Below are positions 59,195 through 64,000 of a DNA stretch of 64,000 bases, one piece after another; within the stretch, counting starts at the first letter, position 1, and each line of letters starts with the position of its first letter. Made by a program: the position numbers and the translations under genes. The stretch is taken from NCBI GenBank assembly GCA_030635145.1, contig DAOVZK010000004.1, forward strand, positions 1 to 64,000, given 5' to 3'. Source of the DNA: Planctomycetota bacterium. GTDB taxonomy: Bacteria > Planctomycetota > Phycisphaerae > SM23-33. The notes under the pieces were generated by a model. The model ran no database searches. It was not told the origin of the DNA and saw only the letters and a program-made list of their open reading frames with translations.

Positions 59195-60840
59195 TGTACT
59201 TGGAATTTTACAAACTGAATGAACTACCTTTTTCGCTGACGAGCGAAGAGAAGTTTTTCTACGAAAGCCCCGTCCACGCCGAGGGTCTTGCGAATATCAT
59301 CTACGCCGTGCGAAATTCCAAAGGGTTTGTTGTGCTTGCGGGCGATCCGGGAACGGGTAAGACGTTTCTGCTGAACATGATGGCTAATCGTTTGGGTACT
59401 CATTCTATTGTCATTCCGATTTCCAGCTCACTGCGAAACGGATTGCAGCTGTTCAGGGATATCAGCACGCAACTTGGGATGCGGTTGGATAAAGATACCG
59501 ACGAGGACACGCTGCGGTACGAAGTTGAGCGGCAGATCGTGAGGATGGCGAATCGCGGGCGACTTTTGGTGATAACAATCGACGAGGCACAGGAGCTGAC
59601 GGAAGGTATACTGCAGGAGTTGCGTTCGCTGAGCGTGCTGGAGCAGTCCGGTAAGCATGCCGTTCAGATAGTGCTTGCCGGTGAACCGCAGCTGCTGGAA
59701 AAACTCAAGAGCGATCCCAAATGGGAGGGCATCCAGCAGAAGGTGGCTCTGTGCTACCAGCTGGGACATCTCTCGCAGGAAGACACGTCGGAGTATATCG
59801 ATTTTCGACTGAACGTAGCTAGCGGCGAGGAAACGCAAGTTGATTTTGCACCCGACGCCCGCGAAGAAATCTTCAAATCCAGCGACGGTATCCCGCGAGT
59901 TGTTAACGTGCTTTGCGACAACGCGCTGCTGACGGGTTTTACGGAATCGACGCATACGATTGACGCGGGAATCGTAAAAACCGTCGTCGAAGATATGGCA
60001 TTTTGGGGTACGCCGTTTGCCGGTGGGGGCGATGGTGAGGGCGACGCAGTCCAGCCGGGCGTCAAATCAGCCAAGCCGCGAATGACTCCGCACGAAATTC
60101 TCGCCGCTGCCCAGGAAATGCCCGTTTCGCAAAGCGCCACACCTGAGGTTTCCGTCACAGCTATCGACTCCAGGATAAAAGGTTCGGAACTGCTCGTCAC
60201 GCAGCAGGATCGCGGTGGATACATTGCAGAAGAGTATCGTGCCTTGCGAACGAATCTGTTGGCAGTGGCTGATGACGAAAAATTCTGCTACGTCATAACC
60301 TCCCCGGAACAGGGCGACGGAAAAACGCTGACGTCGATAAACCTTGCGATGGTGATGCTCGAACGTTTGGACTATCGTACGATTCTGGTCGATTGCGATT
60401 TGCGGCGGAACAACATGGCGTCGTATTTTGACGCCCCGGATTCGCCTGGTCTCGCGGAAGTTTTGCGCGGCTCGGCCAGCCTCAAAGAAGTAATCCAATC
60501 GACGCCGTATCCGAATTTGTTTTTCGTCCCAGCCGGTAAGGCAGCCCCCGCAGAAATCGGCGAACTCGTCGGTGGACCTGAAATGGTGGACGTAATCGCC
60601 GAACTTCGCCGCAGCAACGACTACATCCTTATAGATACCCCGCCGATAAATCGATTCCCCGACGCCGGAATGATCGGTCTGGCAGCTGGGGATGCACTAA
60701 TCGTCGTACAGAAGGGAAAAACCCACACAGAGGCGGCCCGCAAGGCAGTACGGCTGCTGCACGCGGCGAACGTGCACGTCGGCGGGTTCATCTTCACCAG
60801 TTGGAAACACACACTACCGCAAATGACCTATAATGTATGA
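59194..60840 (+). CDS. Fused ExeA-like AAA ATPase and BY-kinase (CpsD/CapB-type)
   Basis: A 548-aa protein joining two functions. Residues 1-270 form an ExeA/GspA-type ATPase like the PEP-CTERM-associated ATPase: MYLEFYKLNELPFSLTSEEKFFY, Walker A GDPGTGKT near 49-56 and Walker B LVITIDEAQE. A Gly/Pro linker follows. From about 345 comes a bacterial tyrosine kinase domain with EEYRALRTNLL, Walker A SPEQGDGKT, A' ILVDCDLRRNN and B YILIDTPP. In the usual exosortase-type loci these are two separate genes. The C-terminus has only one Tyr, so the normal autophosphorylation cluster is reduced. It probably regulates polymer length with the upstream co-polymerase. Its stop overlaps the next start by four bases. 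Confidence 0.9.
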   Translation: MYLEFYKLNELPFSLTSEEKFFYESPVHAEGLANIIYAVRNSKGFVVLAGDPGTGKTFLLNMMANRLGTHSIVIPISSSLRNGLQLFRDISTQLGMRLDKDTDEDTLRYEVERQIVRMANRGRLLVITIDEAQELTEGILQELRSLSVLEQSGKHAVQIVLAGEPQLLEKLKSDPKWEGIQQKVALCYQLGHLSQEDTSEYIDFRLNVASGEETQVDFAPDAREEIFKSSDGIPRVVNVLCDNALLTGFTESTHTIDAGIVKTVVEDMAFWGTPFAGGGDGEGDAVQPGVKSAKPRMTPHEILAAAQEMPVSQSATPEVSVTAIDSRIKGSELLVTQQDRGGYIAEEYRALRTNLLAVADDEKFCYVITSPEQGDGKTLTSINLAMVMLERLDYRTILVDCDLRRNNMASYFDAPDSPGLAEVLRGSASLKEVIQSTPYPNLFFVPAGKAAPAEIGELVGGPEMVDVIAELRRSNDYILIDTPPINRFPDAGMIGLAAGDALIVVQKGKTHTEAARKAVRLLHAANVHVGGFIFTSWKHTLPQMTYNV

Positions 60841-61889
60841 GCCAGCAACCCCAACAATCCCCGCTCGACATTCGCCCCTGCAACATCGCTGATTGCGCAG
60901 AGTGGGATTCTTACGTCCGCTCGAAACCCGAGGCCACTGTCTTTCACACCGCCGCCTGGAACGAGAGCGTCCGCAAAGCATACGGGCACGAACCGCGGAA
61001 TTTGGGGGCATGGGCGAATGGCAAGTTAGTCGGGGTCTTACCGCTGTTTGAAGTCAAAAGCGTTTTCGTCGGAAAGGTGCTGGTGTCGATTCCGTACGCG
61101 ACTTACGGTGGGGTGGTGGCCGACACTTCCGAAATCGCACAAGCGATTCTGACAGAAGCTCAAAACATCGCCAGGCAGCATGACATCGAATATCTCGAAT
61201 TGCGAAACCGCGAACCGAGTGGTTTTGATTTGCCGGTAAATGATCGCTACGACACCTTCCGCCAGCAACTACCCGAAAATCCGCAGGATATTTTGCCGTC
61301 GCTGCCGAAAAAGGCCCGCGCCGCCGCCCGCCACGGACTCGAAGAGTTCACCGTCGATATCGACAGCAAATGGCTGGATACGATTTACGATTTGTATTCG
61401 ATTACGCTGCGGCGGTTGGGGTCGCCGAACTACAGCAGGAAATTTTTCCGCCAGCTGCAAACCCAATTCGGCGACGATTGCGTCTGTCTCGTTGTCTTAA
61501 AAGATGGCAAACCCGTGGCTGGTGTCGTCAGTTACGTTTTTCGCGATGAGCTGGTGGCGTATTTTTCCGGTTCGATCCCCGGAGCCTCCCGCACCAACGC
61601 CAGCAACGTGATGTACCTCAAACTCATGGAGCATACGGTTGAGCGTGGGTTGCGATGGTTCGATTTTAATCGCACACGCCGCGACAACAACGGCCCGCAT
61701 GCATTTAAGCGGCACCTCGGATTTACGCCCACACCGCTGTGCTACCAGACGTGGCTGAACAAAACTCAGGAGCTGCCTAACCTTTCGCCGAGCAACCGCA
61801 AATTCGCGGCGGCTGGTAAGGTGTGGCGGAAAATGCCGCTGTGGTTTACGAAAGCGGCGGGCGGAAAAATTACAAAGTGGATTCCCTGA
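60837..61889 (+). CDS. FemAB-like protein of the exosortase/PEP-CTERM polysaccharide type
   Basis: A 350-aa GNAT-fold protein similar to the FemAB-related family found in exosortase-associated polysaccharide loci. The N-terminal half contains WDSYVRSKPEATVFHTAAWNESV and GVLPLFEVKSVFVGKVLVSIPYA. The second half contains DKYYYLYSITLRRLGSPNYSRKFF-like LYSITLRRLGSPNYS, then GVVSYVFRDELVAYFSGS and LRWFDFNRTRRDNNGPHAFKRHLGF. Family members are thought to attach amino acids or acyl groups; the role here is unproven. The ATG overlaps the upstream stop (ATGA), which shows coupling. Confidence 0.85.
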   Translation: MSQQPQQSPLDIRPCNIADCAEWDSYVRSKPEATVFHTAAWNESVRKAYGHEPRNLGAWANGKLVGVLPLFEVKSVFVGKVLVSIPYATYGGVVADTSEIAQAILTEAQNIARQHDIEYLELRNREPSGFDLPVNDRYDTFRQQLPENPQDILPSLPKKARAAARHGLEEFTVDIDSKWLDTIYDLYSITLRRLGSPNYSRKFFRQLQTQFGDDCVCLVVLKDGKPVAGVVSYVFRDELVAYFSGSIPGASRTNASNVMYLKLMEHTVERGLRWFDFNRTRRDNNGPHAFKRHLGFTPTPLCYQTWLNKTQELPNLSPSNRKFAAAGKVWRKMPLWFTKAAGGKITKWIP

Positions 61890-61937
61890 ACGAAGTTTTT
61901 AGGCAAGTAGGCTTTGTAATATTTAAAATTAAAACTG

Positions 61938-62134
61938 AATATCCAATATCCAACACGGAATTTCCAACCGATGAAGGAGGGAGCTTCTTTTCTGTCATCC
62001 TCGCGAAAGCGGGGATCCAGGAAATGTAGAAACGATGTGGGAAAGCTCTGGATCCTCGATCGGGGTCGAGGATGACGAAGAGGCTCTTGCCTTGGACATT
62101 GGAATTAAAAATTCCGTGTTGGATATTGGATATT
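61938..62134. mobile_element. MITE-like element 2 with the same 24-bp terminal inverted repeats
   Basis: The same perfect 24-bp inverted ends as element 1 lie at 61938-61961 and 62111-62134. The left inner flank resembles the complement of element 1's right inner flank, so the two are in opposite orientation. The middle holds a GTCATCCTCGCG-type palindromic repeat (61994-62076) not present in element 1. It sits between the FemAB-like and glycosyltransferase genes and splits an otherwise tight operon. No transposase is encoded. Confidence 0.75.
61994..62076. repeat. GTCATCCTCGCG-type palindromic repeat nested in MITE-like element 2
   Basis: GTCATCCTCGCGAAAGCGGG leads into GGATCCAGG, and the far arm reads GGATCCTCGATCGGGGTCG then AGGATGAC. 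Similar repeats lie at 44071-44290. It occupies the centre of the element at 61938-62134. Confidence 0.7.
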
Positions 62135-62197
62135 GAAATTTTTATATAATGATACGTGCGGTTCTTAGTCAACTTTTTGGAAGTGAGCCAAGCAAAT

Positions 62198-63403
62198 TTG
62201 AAAAAGTTACTATACATTTCGCATCGGTTGCCGTTTCCCCCCGACAAGGGCGAGCGGGTGCGTGCGTTTCAAGAGATTCGTGCTTTGAGCGAGCGGTTCG
62301 ACGTTACCGTCGCTGCCCTGTGTCATAATGAATCTGACCGCCGGGCGGCTGGGGAATTGTCAAAGTGTTGCAGCAAGCTCATTACTGCTTCGATAAAGGG
62401 CAAACCGAGCTTGCTTCGGGCAGGTGCAGCAATGATGCTTGGCAAAAGTCTCAGCGAAGTTTTTTTCCACAGCAGTGAACTTATGCGAAAAATTCGCGCC
62501 GCCTCGAAAGATACCCCGTTTGATATTGTGGTGGGATATTCGTCTGTGATGCTGCCGTACGTGCTGCAGGCCGACGCCCTCGCGAGAGTGATGGACATTG
62601 TTGATGTAGACAGCGACAAGTGGGAGCAATACGCCGCAAAGGCGCGGTTCCCGATGAGCTGGTTGTATCGGCGCGAGGCGAAAAAAGTGCGCCGCCTGGA
62701 GCAAACGGCACTGAAAAAATGCAGCGCCGCCGTCGTTGTAACCCAGCGCGAAAAAAATATGCTGGGCGATTCGCAAAGCGCTGTGCATGTGATATTCAAC
62801 GGGGTTGATTGCGATTATTTTTCACCGGATAGCGTTTCGCCTGCGGATATAGGCCCGCACGGATTAGTGTTTACCGGCACGATGGACTACAAGCCAAACG
62901 TCGACGCGGTCTGCTGGTTCGCCGCCGAAATTTTCCCCACGATTAAAGCGAAGATTCCCGATGCGACGTTTACGATTGTCGGGCGGAACCCCAAACCCGC
63001 CGTGCAGCGATTGACGGAGGTCGAGGGCGTAACCGTTACCGGCACTGTTGCAGATGTCCGCGGATACCTCTCCGCCGATGGGGCCATCGCCGTGTGCCCC
63101 ATGCGTCTTGGATGCGGGGTGCAGAACAAGGTACTCGAAGCGATGGCGATGCAGCGGGCGGTGGTTACGAGTCGCGAATCGGTCGGCGGATTAGACGCCG
63201 TCGATGGTACGCATCTGGTGGTTGCCGATACCCCCGAAGACTGGACGCGAGAAATTCTGCGACTGTTTGCTGATGCAGCAGCTCGCGAGAAAATCGCCCG
63301 CGCCGCGCGCGAATTCGTCGCGCAAAATTACACGTGGGCAGGGCGGTTGGGGCCGTTGGTGAATTTATGCGATGAGCTTTCGCAGCAGGGGGGCGAGCGA
63401 TGA
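62198..63403 (+). CDS. GT4 glycosyltransferase, PEP-CTERM/EpsH1-associated type
   Basis: About 400 aa. The start MKKLLYISHRLPFPPDKGERVRA fits the sugar transferase family associated with EpsH1/PEP-CTERM loci (TIGR03087-like). RVMDIVDVDSDKW and VVVTQREKNML lie in the acceptor half, and GLVFTGTMDYKPNVDAVCWF opens the donor half, with MRLGCGVQNKVLEAMAMQRAVV as the E-x7-E type region. TTG 62198 follows GGAAGTGAG by ten bases; GTG 62183 and GTG 62156 are alternatives in frame. Its stop overlaps the next start. Confidence 0.88.
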   Translation: MKKLLYISHRLPFPPDKGERVRAFQEIRALSERFDVTVAALCHNESDRRAAGELSKCCSKLITASIKGKPSLLRAGAAMMLGKSLSEVFFHSSELMRKIRAASKDTPFDIVVGYSSVMLPYVLQADALARVMDIVDVDSDKWEQYAAKARFPMSWLYRREAKKVRRLEQTALKKCSAAVVVTQREKNMLGDSQSAVHVIFNGVDCDYFSPDSVSPADIGPHGLVFTGTMDYKPNVDAVCWFAAEIFPTIKAKIPDATFTIVGRNPKPAVQRLTEVEGVTVTGTVADVRGYLSADGAIAVCPMRLGCGVQNKVLEAMAMQRAVVTSRESVGGLDAVDGTHLVVADTPEDWTREILRLFADAAAREKIARAAREFVAQNYTWAGRLGPLVNLCDELSQQGGER

Positions 63404-64000
63404 TCGAAGGTAAAACCATCCTGTGTTTCGCCAGCGGGTATGACGCACCACCGACCAGCAAGCATCACGTAATGCACCTGCTGGCCGAACGCAACACCGT
63501 GCTATGGATAAATTATCACGCATCGCGAAAACCATCGGCCAGCGCGTCGGATATGGGATATGTCGCACAAAAATTGCGGGAGGTTTTTCGCGGCGTGCAA
63601 AATCCGCGAAAGAATCTTTACGTTCTCACTCCGCTAGTGCTTCCGCTGCCAGGTGCCGGATTCGCCAAGCGAATCAATCGTATGCTGCTGAAACGTCAGA
63701 TTCGCAAAGTGCTGCGAAAAATTTCTGGCGGGGCATTGCAGATATGGTCGTTCGCACCGGATGTGGGATATCTTATAGATGCGTTTGCCCCCGAGAAGGT
63801 CGTTTACTATTGCGTGGACGATTTTGCGAACTTCACCGGTTACGATGCCCAGCAGGTTTTGCGCGATGAGCGAGAGCTTGCGGAAAAGTCGGACTTGGTT
63901 GTGACGACATCGCAGCAATTGCAGGACAGCAAGGCGGGGCTGAACCCGAACACCATTTGCGTTCCGCACGGTGTGGATTACGACCATTTCGCAATGGCTT
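63400..64000 (+). CDS. Glycosyltransferase, partial at the right edge
   Basis: The frame opens at ATG 63400, overlapping the previous stop (ATGA), and runs without a stop to the window end, giving 200 residues. MIEGKTILCFASGYDAPPTSKHHVM, then VLWINYHASRKP, LQIWSFAPDVGYLI and VVYYCVDDFANFTGYD match the acceptor domain of GT-B glycosyltransferases of the TuaH type. VVTTSQQLQDSK and VPHGVDYDHF mark the domain junction. The donor half lies outside the window. It continues the exopolysaccharide operon. Confidence 0.88.
   Translation, partial: MIEGKTILCFASGYDAPPTSKHHVMHLLAERNTVLWINYHASRKPSASASDMGYVAQKLREVFRGVQNPRKNLYVLTPLVLPLPGAGFAKRINRMLLKRQIRKVLRKISGGALQIWSFAPDVGYLIDAFAPEKVVYYCVDDFANFTGYDAQQVLRDERELAEKSDLVVTTSQQLQDSKAGLNPNTICVPHGVDYDHFAMA

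Noticed and set aside
1..64000. tRNA or rRNA genes
   Set aside because: I looked for T-loop GTTCGA-type and other hallmark sequences in the intergenic gaps and found no cloverleaf or rRNA match. A tRNAscan/Rfam search would settle this.

Overview
The window looks like a chromosomal segment of a Gram-negative-type, free-living bacterium. My best inference is Planctomycetota, Phycisphaerae-like. This rests on the mix of genes rather than any marker search: GT87 and GT39 membrane glycosyltransferases, a URO-D-like enzyme beside an AraC regulator, a two-CW cysteine mini-protein, an EF-G-like paralogue, a stand-alone HypF C-terminal domain, and exosortase-type exopolysaccharide genes. No rRNA, tRNA, CRISPR array, transposase or phage structural gene was recognised.

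Layout. (1) 136-1575: ffh on the minus strand. (2) 2018-18681: a plus-strand, visibly AT-rich surface-polysaccharide island. It holds a Wzz-like co-polymerase, a 21-bp tandem repeat array, an FnIII protein, a GT4 glycosyltransferase with no conventional start codon, a sugar nucleotidyltransferase, epimerases, a radical SAM/SPASM protein, a Wzx-like flippase, a Wzy-like polymerase, GT9 and GT2 glycosyltransferases, a CapD-like enzyme and two initiating sugar-phosphate transferases. A minus-strand GT39-like membrane protein closes it. (3) 20334-26428: a terminator and a highly structured RNA leader, then carB, a lipoprotein and a TPR protein. (4) 26432-42311: mostly housekeeping and small regulatory genes (URO-D-like enzyme/AraC pair, gatCA, infA, PHP and HAD proteins, a sigma factor with a receiver-like partner, ybeY, a GT87 protein, rpmB, an EF-G-like GTPase). 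This region also carries a candidate 80-nt sRNA at 39413-39492 and an interspersed repeat family that tends to lie next to start codons. (5) 42540-47517: an accessory stretch with a stand-alone HypF C-terminal domain, a second 21-bp tandem array, a REP-like palindrome cluster, a two-gene cassette (zinc-ribbon protein plus DUF4041/GIY-YIG protein) and hypC. (6) 47753-56033: a UvrD/PcrA helicase, a divergent FdhD, a candidate structured RNA, a sugar-acid module (PfkB kinase and SDR), a lipoprotein and gnd, with a MITE-like element. (7) 56563-64000: a second exopolysaccharide locus of the exosortase (PEP-CTERM/EpsH) type. It has a Wza-like export protein, a chain-length protein, a fused ExeA-like ATPase/BY-kinase, a FemAB-like protein and two glycosyltransferases, and it runs off the right edge.

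How the genes work together. The two polysaccharide loci cover initiation (two phosphoglycosyl transferases), sugar-nucleotide supply, chain assembly, flipping, polymerisation, length control and outer-membrane export. The hyp and fdhD genes point to maturation of a hydrogenase and a formate dehydrogenase encoded elsewhere. The PfkB/SDR/gnd group points to hexuronate and pentose-phosphate carbon flow. The observations most worth following are the structured carB leader, the sRNA with CCUCC-bearing loops, the ATT-start or frameshifted glycosyltransferase, the ATPase/BY-kinase fusion, the zinc-ribbon/GIY-YIG cassette, and the two unrelated 21-bp tandem arrays that stay open on both strands.
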